NCBI RefSeq assembly: GCF_024323335.1
Contig: NC_066583.1
Coordinates: 359,172,377 to 359,236,376, forward strand
From: Lathyrus oleraceus
Taxonomy: Eukaryota > Streptophyta > Magnoliopsida > Fabales > Fabaceae
DNA: 64,000 nucleotides
Reading direction: 5' to 3'
Below are positions 47,684 to 58,667 of the stretch, piece after piece (position 1 is the stretch's first letter; every line of letters begins with the position of its first letter). Position numbers and translations under genes: made by a program. The notes below the pieces were generated by a model. It made no database searches. It saw nothing but the letters and a program-made list of their open reading frames with translations, and was not told the origin of the DNA.

Positions 47684-49122
47684 ATGGCCGGAATGGAGTT
47701 CAACAACATCATTCTTCATGGAGGAAAACCTGGAGAGCGACAAAACAAGATTTTACAAAAATTGCAATCTCGGGAAATCCTCGCTACCAGGTATGTAGAC
47801 GAAGATTTCTTGTACACTTTAGGAACATACCATAGTGTTTTCCACATGCTTGATACTTTAGGATTACACAATATTTTTGCTAGTAAAGCACCCACCTATG
47901 ATAGGCTGACTAGGGAATTTTTGAGTTCCCTAATTTACACTATTTACCCTGGTACTGCTAGCACGGTAGGTACCATTTGTTTTAGAATGTTTAATGTGGA
48001 ATACGAGTACACTACCGATGCCTTAGCGGGTTTGTTAGGTATTCCTTACGGTGAGGGTGCCATCTGTGAGACGCCCTTAGATGTTGAATGGGCACTCGAA
48101 GCATTTACTTTTTGGAATAGATTATCAAATGTGACTGTCACTTCCTTTGAAGGAATTTTAGCTTCTAATATTCATAACCCGGCCATACATATTTTTCGAT
48201 ACCTTTTGGCATGTACTATATTTGGTCGGATTCTAACAAAGTAAATGCTCGTGAGTTGCTATTTTTACAGGGTTGCCTCACTAATCGCAGGATCAATCAT
48301 GTTCCTTTTATGCTTGCGCATATGTCCGCCATTCTTAAAAAGGGAGGAACCATCTTTTTTGGGGGTTTAATTACTTCTATTGTTAGAGCGTTAAATCTCA
48401 ATGTTGAGTTAGCCACCTTGGAACCACTCCCTCACCGCACCGTTAACTTAAATTTTTTGAAGGATATGAAATTATGCAAAGTGCGGCGAGCAGGTGGTTT
48501 TCACCTAATGATCCATGGTGTAGCTATACCCAGTGTTTTTTTACCTTGCTTTCAGCGTACAGATGTGTGACATGCAAGGAACTGGACGTATGATCTTGAT
48601 GCTCCACCTTTTACCGGTCCTTTGCCACCTAACGTTTCTATGGACGATGAGCAAGGGACCGATGATGAGTATGACCGGCGCGACCAGTCACCTGATCATG
48701 ATATTCCTATTGCATCACCCACACACACTGCACCTTCTTCCTCTGACCATTTTGCAAGTACCACTCCCGGTTTTTACATCACCGAGGAGATGTGGCGCGA
48801 GCACCTGGCTTGTGAGGAAAGGCATGACACCCTTCTGAATACCATAAACCAACAACTGACAGATAATATGAGTTTTATGGTAGCTTCCCAGAAACATAGT
48901 GAGCAAGCACATCAGACTATCACTAAGTCCTTACTTGCGATCACTAATGAGCAGCATCGCCAACAACAGGCTAATGAGCGTCACTTCGCACTTATCGAGG
49001 CCACCCAAGGGTCTCTCTTAGGTCGCTCTAGCCAGCTGCAAGAAGGACTTAGTTCTCGTAGCAGACATCGTCGACCCATGCATCCTGACCAGGGCGGTGA
49101 CGGTACCGGTGATCACCCATAG
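47684..49122 (+). pseudogene. Athila D envelope-like ORF, copy 2
   Basis: Starts MAGMEFNN. It shares with copy 1 the blocks REFLSSLIY (78-85), ICFRMFNVEYEY and GLLGIP (116-121), with the same 41-residue distance from the first to the last, and SNIHNPAIHIFRYLLA. A one-base shift near 48225 and a TGA at 48568 break it. The C-terminal part from 48622 is hydrophilic, with Gln- and His-rich helical segments. Two related ORFs in one element suggest an old duplication or fusion of two Athila types. Confidence 0.82.
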
Positions 49123-50372
49123 TTCTCCCTCTCTCTCTTCCAGGTTACTCCTACCCTATCTCATATCGAAACATTGAGGATAATGTTCGGTTTAAGTGTG
49201 GGAGGAGATTTTTATCACTTTTTATCGCTTTCCTTTATTTTTAGTATGTTTTGTGTGTTTTAGTTATTTGCTTTTCCTTTCAATAAAATAACATGTGTTT
49301 GATGAGTCATCTATGTAGTGTATCCGTATTTCTCCCATTTCTTTAACCTTACCAAAAAAAATTGTGAGCAAAGAAAACAGTGCATCTTGAATATTCAGGC
49401 TATAAGACAGGTTTATGAAGGGATGTAAAAGACTTGAGAAAACTTTTTCTAAAAATCGGTATTATCTTAACACCGTAGGCTTCATGATTATAAGAGTCGA
49501 TCCTGATACCCCATATGTTGTGGCCCCAATTTTTGTTCCAAATAAGTCTTTAAGTAGTTTATCCTTGCAGTCAGCTCCGGCTTAAGCATGCTCTACGTAG
49601 GGGACCGATAAAAATAAGTGAATGATCACAAAAATTCCTGCTTTGTTCTCAAATCGTATGAAAATTAGGGTTAGGTGACTCTCACACGGTCATTTAACCC
49701 AGCAAAATAAAGACATATGAGAAACATGCAGAAGAAAAATGAAAAAATAATAAGCCTATTTGTTGGTTGGTTCAGAGGTATCTGGTGCTGAACTTGGTAG
49801 GGTGGATTACGATCCAATCCCCCACAACTGCAAATTGGGTTAAATAAAGGGGTTACACCAACTTATGTACCAGAGCCCCATGCTTAGAAAAATAAAAAAT
49901 AATAAGCCTATTTGTTGGTTGGTTCAGAGGTATCTGGTGCTAAACTTGGTAGGGTGGATTACATTCCAATCCCCCACAACTGCAAATTGGGTTAAATAAA
50001 GGGGTTACACCAACTTATGTACCAGAGCCCTATGCTTAAGATCATAATCATTAACCGGTCACTTTACTATGAGTTTGTACCGGGCTTAATGTGATTGCAC
50101 CTGAATGAAAAGGACTTTAAGAAAATGAAATGAAGGCCTAGATATGGTGGGGTAATGTGGATTGATTTGTATAGGAACGAAGCCTATGACCGCATTTGCA
50201 GAATGGTCACTGCAATATCCTTAGTTCGATTCGTTAGTACCTATCGATACATTCCTTGAATGAACTTATAAGTCTTTTTGCCTTGAATTAACTCTAGTTG
50301 ATACTGTTTTTCTTGCATAAACTATAAAGAGTTTTGCTTGAGGACAAGCAAAGGTTTAAGTGTGGGAGAATT
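49123..50372 (+). other. 3' untranslated region of Athila D
   Basis: No ORF. A polypurine-like TTTAAGTGTGGGAGGAG lies at 49191-49207, soon after the ORF. A second, TTTAAGTGTGGGAGAA (50355-50370), is next to the LTR. A 152-bp tandem duplication lies between them. GAGGA(T/C)AA(T/G) before each tract is also seen in element G. Confidence 0.78.
49743..50038 (+). repeat. Tandem duplication in the 3' UTR of D
   Basis: A 152-bp unit (TAAGCCTATTTGTTGGTTGG...) begins again at the matching point 49903 versus 49751. The copies differ at a few bases. One copy of the same block is in element G at 53821-53927 (minus). Confidence 0.9.
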
Positions 50373-51715
50373 TGATCACACTGAATCACACCGTGTTTTT
50401 GACTCGGATTTCACATGTTTATTAGGACTTTATTATCATTTTGTTTGTATTATGCTCTCTTTTATGTTGTTTTCAGATATTTAGCTCTTTCGGGAGCCTT
50501 TTAGAAGAAACGAAGCAAAAAGACCTAAAATTAGGGTTTTTCGGCGAATATTATACACATGCCGTTGCACATGGTGGCCGCTATAGGAGAAGACATGACT
50601 CATCAGCCCTCAACCAGGAGGTAACCTCCACGTTCCCATGATCTTTTCCATTTCCACACATGGCAGGCGCCATGAAGGGTTGGCGGGCGCCACCTTTTCA
50701 AATCACGTTCCCACTAAGGAGAAGTTGGAGGGCACCATGGTCTTTGCAAGCTGTTGAAATCCTATATAAATAGTTCGTTCCATTTCATTTTTAAATCATC
50801 CAACTTAGTTTCCACACTAAGACTATATTTATCATTTGTAAAAGCGGTAATCCGTCACATCGGGGGGTTACCACACCTTAGTGATATTGAGTTGGGTCAC
50901 TTCGAGATGATGTCGTCTTTATCTTCAGAGTCAGAGGTTTATTTTCCTTGTACCAGATTTAAAGCCTTCGTTTGGAGCAGGTTCTTATTTATCGCTTTTA
51001 TTTATTTACTTGTCTCGCTTTATTTTATTTATTTACTTGTATGGCTTTACTTTATTTAATTTCTGTCTACGCTTTACTTTATTTAATTTTTGTCTACGCT
51101 TTACTTTATTTAATTTCTGTCTCGCTTTACTTTATTTAATTTCTGTCTACGCTTTACTTTATTTAATTTTTGTCTCGCTTTACTTTTTTTAATTTCTGTC
51201 CACGCTTTATTTTATTTATTTTACGCGCTTTACTCGTTCTTTACGCCTCACATTCTAAAACAACTTTTCATCATGATCAATATCATTGTGTTTATTTATG
51301 TTACCATGTCTGGCTAAATTTTTTAAAGGTTAGAATGTAAGGATCACAGTTAAAGAGATGTTTCACATATTGAATTTGTAGAAATACTTTAAAGGTTGTT
51401 TTGATTTTTAACTTGAGTTTTCTGAAACAAACTTGGTTAGTTTTAACTATTCAAGGAGTGCGAAAGCACCCTGGCTTAGTTAACTAGGAATTTTTATCTT
51501 TTTAAGGAAAAATGATTTTTGAAACTGTTTTCGGACACGTTGATAGATCTAAAATCAGGAAACTCCTTGGGTAAAACTTTCCAAATCAAAATCACTTTTC
51601 AACTAAGTTTACGAGTCTTATTTCTTAAAAATAAGTTTCCTACTTTAGCGTTCTGCGCACCTTTTATAAGTGACAATAAAAGGACTTAATTTAAGGGTGA
51701 ACTCGGTTTTGAATA
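50373..51715 (+). repeat. 3' LTR of Athila D, first part
   Basis: Matches 26034-27385 with many substitutions. It stops at GAATA, where element G inserted. Palindrome pair at 50660 and 50680; minisatellite at about 50992-51226. Confidence 0.9.
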
Positions 51716-53009
51716 TGATCGCGACTTTATGAGTCGAAAATGGGGTACAAACTGCAAGTGCACAGTTCTATCGCGTAGTTTTAAAAGATATCGATCCCAC
51801 AGGGACTTATGAATCGATATACCGTTATCTAAGGTTACTTCGTAAAGCTAAGGTGGATAATGTTCGATTGTTTGGGGGAAAAGCTAAAACTAAAAATAGA
51901 ATCTAAATTAAATATTAATAAAGCGGATACCGGTATGTAGTACGTCGTAATTAGGGAATCAATTCTTTGTCGGTTTCTTGGTTTTAAAATAAATCTTTTC
52001 AGTTGACTCTATTGATTAAAAGTTTTATCTCAAACTCTCGCTCTGTTGAATAAACCATGATTTTATGTTAATGTAGCTGTCACTTATAATTAAGTCAAAA
52101 AACCATTTTTTGAAAGCAATACAGTCCATAGAAACTCTTTTCAAGAAAACACTGACCGTTTAAACACCCTTATCTCAAACTCTCGCTCTGTTGACTTAGG
52201 TTATATAATTAAATTCGAATGCTTAACTCTCGTCCTCACATTCAATCTTTAAAAATACTTTTTGGAAAAGATCGGAATTTAATTAACTCTAAAACTTGCT
52301 CTCGCCCTGATCTAGAATTAATGTCTAATTTACACTGTCCAGTTAAAACCTCAAACTCTCGCTCTATTGATTTTAACTTCTTTATGTCTTTTACTTTCGC
52401 AAAAACCTTTGTTATTAAACCTGTAAATTGAGACCGTAAAAATAGTGATTTTAATTTTAAATTTAATTAAACCGACTTAGTTATGATCCCTTATTCCGCT
52501 TACTTTACATACCGATATCTAAGCGAATTAGCCAGACATGCTAAACAAACTTAAATACTTATCATGCATAAACAGACTCATCCCAGGCAGATAATATAAA
52601 CAAATAATAAAACAAAGCATTAAATAATCATTAAAGAACCCGAATAAGTTAAACAGTAGTCTTGAACACTCCACCACAAGCCGGTAGGATTTGTTCTTGG
52701 ATTCTTCAATTAAACAACAAATTAAAACGAAGGAAATAAAAAACTGGATTCTAACGTAAGGTTAGATCCGATAAAAAGGTACACAATAGTTTCCGGTGTA
52801 GAAACTATTGTGCGAAAAGAATTAACTAAATGCTAAAAAGGAAAAAGGAAAATAGAAATTGCAAGGGAGATAGTGTAGAATTCGTAAAAATAATAAAGAA
52901 ACAATACTACTTAAGTTGCTGGAAAAGAAAATGTGCAAAAGCGAAAACGGCAAAGGAAAAAATGTGGAAAAGCTTCCCCCCGGCAACCCTTTTAGGTTTG
53001 GCCAGTGGC

Positions 53010-53017
53010 TATTTATA
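53010..53017 (-). promoter_or_regulatory. Putative TATA box of LTR G
   Basis: TATAAATA on the minus strand; the right LTR copy is at 57946-57953. Confidence 0.6.
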
Positions 53018-53148
53018 TTGGTGCCTTGAATAACTGCTTCCGCTTCCAAAGGTCTTCAACGTGCAAAGTATTTAGGCGTGGACATCGGCTTCAACTCTCC
53101 CTCAACGTCTCTGAAGCGTTGCTTGCGCCAAAAGTGTAGGGGACTGGT

Positions 53149-53233
53149 GTGACGTTCGTCACAGCATGTGTGACGTTCGTCACAGGAGTGTGCCAGGCGT
53201 GACGCTCGTCACAGCCTCTGTGACGCCCGTCAC
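53149..53233. promoter_or_regulatory. Two pairs of GTGACGnnCGTCAC palindromes in LTR G
   Basis: 14-bp palindromes start at 53149, 53170, 53199 and 53220. Distances are 21, 29 and 21 bp, so they form two pairs with 50 bp between pairs. The right LTR has the same at 58085, 58106, 58135 and 58156. The core TGACG is the site of TGA-type bZIP factors. The block lies about 130-220 bp upstream of the minus-strand TATA box. Confidence 0.85.
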
Positions 53234-53465
53234 AGGCACAACACCCGTGTTCTTGTACTTTGGGCTGGGCTTTGACATTTGGTTCATTTTCTCTCTTTTT
53301 GCACCTCCTTTTCTTCCATTTTTACTTGCGCTTCAAAATAAGCCACCTGAGACAAATAGGAAGAAAATACCGTATAATATCTAATAAAATGAAGTGAACT
53401 GGAATAAATAATGATAAAATTTAATTAAATTAAGTCCTAAAATATGATGTAACTTCATGTTATCA

Positions 53466-54020
53466 AACTCCCCCATACTTAGATCTTTGCTTGTCCTCAA
53501 GCAAAAATTCAGTATAGAACTCGTTAAAGGTTTTAGCCAGATAAAATTTCAAAACACACATCAATTCGTAATAGGTTGCAAGTGGATTTAGTTTAGAAGC
53601 AACTTGAGTTTAATCTTGACATCAACAACCACCGTCACAACCTCAGATAACCCCACCTTATGCAAACCAGTTCGAGTAATGTCATTATAGCTATCCTAGT
53701 TCCTTTACTCTTATTTCACCCGTTTTCATTCTAGCGAAATCACATTAAGCCCTTTATCTTTTAGCGCACATAGTGGAGTAACCGGTTAGTGATTCTGATC
53801 CCCTTTTTAGCCTGAAGTTCTGGTACGTAAGTCGGATAACTTCGTTATTCAGTCCATTGCAAATTGCGGGGGATCGGACCGTAGTCCGCCCTACCAAGTT
53901 CAGTACCAGATACCTACTGAACCAACTCATAATGGATCTTTCATGTTATGCTTTTGTATGATCTGCGACCTTTAGATTAAATGATCTGGTAAGGATCACC
54001 TAACTTAATTAGTGCATTTC

Positions 54021-54057
<37 letters not shown>

Positions 54058-54561
54058 TTATGTTACTTTGCGAATCATTCACTTATATTCATCGGCTCTC
54101 CACGTAGTTTGCTATTAAGATGGTGCTGACTTCTCGTATAAACTACTCGGGGTTACTATAAAACTAAAAGTTCAAGGGATTGGTATAATAGGTACTTATC
54201 CTGATCTAACATGTTGAGGTTCTTAGAGCGTTGTTATGGTAATAATTTTTGTCTTGATTTCACTCAAGTTTTATAAAATAAGCGACCTTTATACTTATTG
54301 GGTGTGTTAAATTTTTGTTATGGCTCAAGAAAATTGAGGGGAATCGATAATAAGAATTTTTCACACTAGGGACTTGACTTAAAATAAATATATATTATAA
54401 TAATTTTTTTCATAATAAGAAAGGGAAATGAAAGGGAAAATAACATACTTGAAAAGGGAAGGTTGAAAGAACAAGGTTTTCCCCCCCACACTTAAATGAA
54501 ACATTGTCCCCAATGTTTCAAAGAAAACAAAAGAAAATGAATAGAAAAATGAAAGAAAAAG
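53466..54561 (-). other. 3' untranslated region of element G
   Basis: Polypurine tract (minus GGGGGAGTT, 53466-53480) next to the LTR, and a second tract at 54479-54500 just after the envelope-like ORF. Between them are a block shared with D (53821-53927) and a TA run (54022-54052). Confidence 0.8.
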
Positions 54562-55447
54562 TCAATGCTGCCTTCCGCCTCGTGTTCTGGGACCTGGTGA
54601 TCGTTGACGTACTCCTAAGTCGTCAAACCTGCTAAGCAACTCAGTGAACCGCTGGTCGGTTATTGCATTCCTTGCTTCCTGTTGTTGTTGCATCTGGCGC
54701 ATCAGTTGCATCACTTCGACATTCTGCGCCTGTATGGTATCAATGGCGTCCATGATATCCTCATTAGTTGCTGGCCTCCTTCTGCGACGACGTCGGGAGG
54801 ATGGAGGTGGATCAATAGGGTGTTCATCTAAGTCATAAAGTCAGCTATTGTGGTTGTGAACACTCGTTCTCTCATGGTTAGGCAAGGTAAATAGTCGGGC
54901 CACTAAGGTGTTATTCTCTTCCTTACCAAATAAGGTGTGGGCTAGTATTTTATGAAAATATCGGATAGCAGGGTTATGGATCTTTTGTGAGTGCATCTCA
55001 TTCGGGTTTGGGTTGGATTCTCCGGATATGCAACCCCAGAAGTCATCAAGATCAATGTCATTAATAAGGTCCTCCTGGCGGGTATTAAAGACGAAAGGGC
55101 CGTTAGGGAATCCTAAGAGGTCAGCAAGGTCTCGACGGGTGTAGGTGAAGTCCATGCTAAATAACCTAAAGGATATTAACCCTTTGTTAAGTCCGTAACC
55201 ATGTTCAGGGATGTATACAAGGGAAATCAGGAATTCTAAGGTTAGCTCACGGTACGTGACAAACAGTCTCTTAATGGCTGCGTTTTCCTACCCAAGCTGG
55301 TTAAACATAAACAGGAATGATATCTCAGATGCCTAATTTATCCATGGTCGGTCCATAATATATGGTCAGTGCCATATCCTTCTGGGCTAGATAATCATAC
55401 CGCCTTCTCTGAACACTGCCTCTGAAAATGGTATCTACTGGTTGCAT
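54562..55447 (-). pseudogene. Element G envelope-like ORF
   Basis: From ATG 55447 (MQPVDTIFRG) on the minus strand, stops and frame changes occur before 55155. The open piece 55155-54841 has FTYTRRDLADLLGFPNGPF and KIHNPAIRYFHKILAHTLFG, matching the D copies. The last piece (54753-54562) has a Gln/Met-rich helical segment (NVEVMQLMRQMQQQQ) and a basic tail. Same family as 45744 and 47684. Confidence 0.8.
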
Positions 55448-55641
55448 GATGAAAGTCAGTAGCTCGATGAATTCAAGTAGATACTGGCATTAAGTCAGTA
55501 ATGGTTATTAAAGAAAAATACGGATTGACTTTATGAAAGGGAAGAAAAAAAAATGGATAGAGAGAAAAATTGACATTAATAGAACTGGAAATATTCGCTA
55601 TGTTTTACGTCGATAGCGCGGTGACTCAGGAGTGTAAGTAC

Positions 55642-56541
55642 TCATGGTGGTTCTTTCGAGGATGAATCCTCGGTCAAACTTTTAACTATCCTTGATTTCC
55701 ATGGCCACTTATCAATCCATCTCTCATAACCGTCACTTTTTCTTCTTTTTCTTCTGCGAGGTAGTTTATCCTCCTGAACTTGTGGTGGTGGTTCTGGCTC
55801 TATTATGGGAGCTAGCTTTTCAGGTTTAGGTTCAATTTTTGAAAACACCACCTCAAAGTCTGGTTTGCCCCTTTTTATACCAATTAGTTCCCTAATTTCA
55901 TGGGCTTCAAATTCTCTCTTCTTGTTCAGGGTGTCAAATAAAGGTGCATTGGTGTGGATATTTTCTGATAGCTCCTTATTTCTTTCGGATTTGAGGTCTA
56001 CCTTAACTTCCACAGACCTTCGCGGGAAAGGAATTGGTGATTTATAGGGAGGAGGGACAACACATAGCTCTTCCTTCTCTACCTTTTTGACAACCTCCCT
56101 TTCGGGTGGTGTTTGTGGAACTTTCTCAATCTCTATTTTTTTCTCACCTGAACTCTCCTCATTATCACTATCCTTAGGATTTTCGGTAAATCTTTCACTG
56201 GTGGTTGTTACCATATCCGCATGTTTCTCAGGGAAAGGTCCTAGAGGTGTCTGCGCAAGTAGGGAGATTTGAGTCTCCAATGCCTCGTTGTGAGTGACGA
56301 GGGACTCGACCACAATGTTCAGTTGCGTAAGGGTTTCATTGGTATAGAGACTTTGTTTTCTAAATTCTTCATTCTGGAGAGTTTGTGTAGCCACAAAGCG
56401 TTCCATCATAGATTCTATCCTTGAGTGAGTTTGCGTCTCAATGAAATCCTCCATTAATATTTCCAGGTTGGATTTATAGGAATCTTGCGATTCCTCAAAA
56501 TACTGGGAGTGATAATCGTAGAGAAAGTTTGGGTGATACAT
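55642..56541 (-). CDS. gag: Element G gag-like protein
   Basis: An open frame of 299 codons. Residues about 45-95 (MERFVATQTLQNEEFRKQS...THNEALETQISLLAQ) match the gag segment of Athila D that follows its zinc knuckle, and YKSPIPFPRR matches YKPPIPYPQR. It has no capsid domain, no knuckle and no protease. The C-terminal half is charged, with a Lys/Arg cluster RRRKRRKSDG that could be a nuclear signal. The primer site lies upstream. An intact frame in an element without enzymes may mean it is still useful, or only that the insertion is young. Confidence 0.78.
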   Translation of the reverse strand: MYHPNFLYDYHSQYFEESQDSYKSNLEILMEDFIETQTHSRIESMMERFVATQTLQNEEFRKQSLYTNETLTQLNIVVESLVTHNEALETQISLLAQTPLGPFPEKHADMVTTTSERFTENPKDSDNEESSGEKKIEIEKVPQTPPEREVVKKVEKEELCVVPPPYKSPIPFPRRSVEVKVDLKSERNKELSENIHTNAPLFDTLNKKREFEAHEIRELIGIKRGKPDFEVVFSKIEPKPEKLAPIIEPEPPPQVQEDKLPRRRKRRKSDGYERWIDKWPWKSRIVKSLTEDSSSKEPP

Positions 56542-56627
56542 AGTAATAGAGAGAAAAAAAATATTAAAAAAAAATTGCCTTAGTCTCTACAGCGTAACAG
56601 AAGAGTTACGATATCGACTAAATAAAG

Positions 56628-56645
56628 TCCCCGGCAACGGCGCCA
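56628..56645 (-). other. Primer binding site of element G (Athila type)
   Basis: The minus strand reads TGGCGCCGTTGCCGGGGA close to the LTR end at 56652. This is the standard Athila site (tRNA-Asp). Confidence 0.9.
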
Positions 56646-56651
56646 AAAACT

Positions 56652-58401
56652 TGATCGCGACTTTATGAGTCGAAAATGGGGTACAAACTGCAAGTGCACA
56701 GTTCTATCGCGTAGTTTTCAAAGATATCGATCCCACAGGGACTTATGAATCGATATACCGTTATCTAAGGTTACTTCGTAAAGCTAAGGTGGATAATGTT
56801 CGATTGTTTGGGGGAAAAGCTAAAACTAAAAATAGAATCTAAATTAAATATTAATAAAGCGGATACCGGTATGTAGTTCGTCGTAATTAGGGAATCAATT
56901 CTTTGTCGGTTTCTTGGTTTTAAAATAAATCTTTTCAGTTGACTCTATTGATTAAAAGTTTTATCTCAAACTCTCGCTCTATTGAATAAACCATGATTTT
57001 ATGTTAATGTAGCTGTCACTTATAATTAAGTCAAAAAACCATTTTTTGAAAGCAATACAGTCCATAGAAACTCTTTTCAAGAAAACACTGACCGTTTAAA
57101 CACCCTTATCTCAAACTCTCGCTCTGTTGACTTAGGTTATATAATTAAATTTGAATGCTTAACTCTCGTCCTCACATTCAATCTTTAAAAATACTTTTTG
57201 GAAAAGATCGGAATTTAATTAACTCTAAAACTTGCTCTCGCCCTGATCTAGAATTAATGTCTAATTTACACTGTCCAGTTAAAACCTCAAACTCTCGCTC
57301 TATTGATTTTAACTTCTTTATGTCTTTTACTTTCGCAAAAACCTTTGTTATTAAACCTGTAAATTGAGACCGTAAAAAGAGTGATTTTAATTTTAAATTT
57401 AATTAAACCGACTTAGTTATGATCCCTTATTCCGCTTACTTTACATACCGATATCTAAGCGAATTAGCCAGACATGCTAAACAAACTTAAATACTTATCA
57501 TGCATAAACAGACTCATCCCAGGCAGATAATATAAACAAATAATAAAACAAAGCATTAAATAATCATTAAAGAACCTGAATAAGTTAAACAGTAGTCTTG
57601 AACACTCCACCACAAGCCGGTAGGATTTGTTCTTGGATTCTTCAATTAAACAACAAATTAAAACGAAGGAAATAAAAAACTGGATTCTAACGTAAGGTTA
57701 GATCCGATAAAAAGGTACACAATAGTTTCCGGTGTAGAAACTATTGTGCGAAAAGAATTAACTAAATGCTAAAAAGGAAAAAGGAAAATAGAAATTGCAA
57801 GGGAGATAGTGTAGAATTCGTAAAAATAATAAAGAAACAATACTACTTAAGTTGCTGGAAAAGAAAATGTGCAAAAGCGAAAACGGCAAAGGAAAAAATG
57901 TGGAAAAGCTTCCCCCCGGCAACCCTTTTAGGTTTGGCCAGTGGCTATTTATATTGGTGCCTTGAGTAACTGCTTCCGCTTCCAAAGGTCTTCAACGTGC
58001 AAAGTATTTAGGCGTGGACATCGGCTTCAACTCTCCCTCAACGTCTCTGAAGCGTTGCTTGCGCCAAAAGTGTAGGGGACTGGTGTGACGTTCGTCACAG
58101 CATGTGTGACGTTCGTCACAGGAGTGTGCAAGGCGTGACGCTCGTCACAGCCTCTGTGACGCCCGTCACAGGCACAGCACCCGTGTTCTTGTACTTTGGG
58201 CTGGGCTTTGACATTTGGTTCATTTTCTCTCTTTTTGCACCTCCTTTTCTTCCATTTTTACTTGCGCTTCAAAATAAGCCACCTGAGACAAATAGGAAGA
58301 AAATACCGCATAATATCTAATAAAATGAAGTGAACTGGAATAAATAATGATAAAATTTAATTAAATTAAGTCCTAAAATATGATGTAATTTCATGTTATC
58401 A
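56652..58401 (-). repeat. 5' LTR of element G (right copy)
   Basis: 1750 bp, equal in length to the left copy. Palindromes at 58085-58169. It ends at GTTATCA, followed by the GAATA duplication. Confidence 0.93.
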
Positions 58402-58646
58402 GAATACGCGAAAGCGATAGTTCCTGTTAAATGGATTCTTTTCAAGAGTAAAAAATATTGCCTCATAAGTAGTTCTATTTAGACAATCGAAACATCACTT
58501 AACTGACATGAAATACATTCAAACCTGTCTTTATCTGCACTGTATTTATTATTTACCTTTATTTTGCAACACCAATATCTCTTTTATACCGCCTTAGATA
58601 AACATCGTAATGATAGTAATCGATAGATTGACGATTTGGTCTCTGT
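58402..58646 (+). repeat. 3' LTR of Athila D, second part, truncated
   Basis: Continues the LTR from GAATA CGCGAAAGCG and matches 27371-27616. It stops at TGGTCTCTGT; the last roughly 60-70 bases present in the 5' LTR are missing. Confidence 0.9.
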
Positions 58647-58667
58647 AGAACTGGTCGTAGGCAATTA
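58647..58667. other. Templated filler at the right end of Athila D
   Basis: AGAACTGGTCGTAGGCAAT at 58647-58665 is an exact copy of 58700-58718 in the flanking gag. It replaces the lost LTR end and lies two bases before the target-site copy GTCAC (58668-58672). Confidence 0.85.

Larger units (their letters stand above)
51716..53465 (-). repeat. 3' LTR of element G (left copy)
   Basis: 1750 bp. It carries four GTGACGnnCGTCAC palindromes (53149-53233) and TATAAATA on the minus strand at 53010-53017. No coding region is supported; the short ORFs repeated in both LTRs have no known motif. Confidence 0.93.
51716..58401 (-). mobile_element. Element G: non-autonomous Athila-like element
   Basis: LTRs of 1750 bp each at 51716-53465 and 56652-58401 (TGATCGCGAC...GTTATCA), flanked by GAATA (51711-51715 and 58402-58406). 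The primer site next to the right LTR and the polypurine tract next to the left LTR give minus orientation. The 3186-bp interior has a gag-like ORF and a broken envelope-like ORF but no protease, RT or integrase. About eleven LTR differences by eye suggest a fairly recent insertion, presumably with proteins from an autonomous Athila. Confidence 0.92.
26034..58667 (+). mobile_element. Element D: Athila (Ty3/gypsy), carrying insertions E, F and G
   Basis: LTRs start TGATCACACTGAAT at 26034 and 50373. The primer site is of Athila type. Gag, protease, RT, RNase H, integrase and two envelope-like ORFs follow in order. Insertions E (29780-37277), F (37331-42259) and G (51716-58401) can be taken out at their target-site duplications. 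D's own duplication is GTCAC, at 26029-26033 and 58668-58672. The 3' LTR lacks its last 70 or so bases, replaced by a 21-bp filler. Many in-frame stops show it is old and dead. Confidence 0.92.

Noticed and set aside
52219..53384. Identical small ORFs in the two LTRs of element G (e.g. 52219-52431 and 57155-57367)
   Set aside because: They are the same LTR sequence twice; identity reflects LTR duplication, not conserved genes.
58559..58667. C-terminal end of the long gag frame of Ogre-1 reading to 58559
   Set aside because: The frame runs by chance through the filler and into Athila LTR sequence; real gag stops at the insertion boundary.
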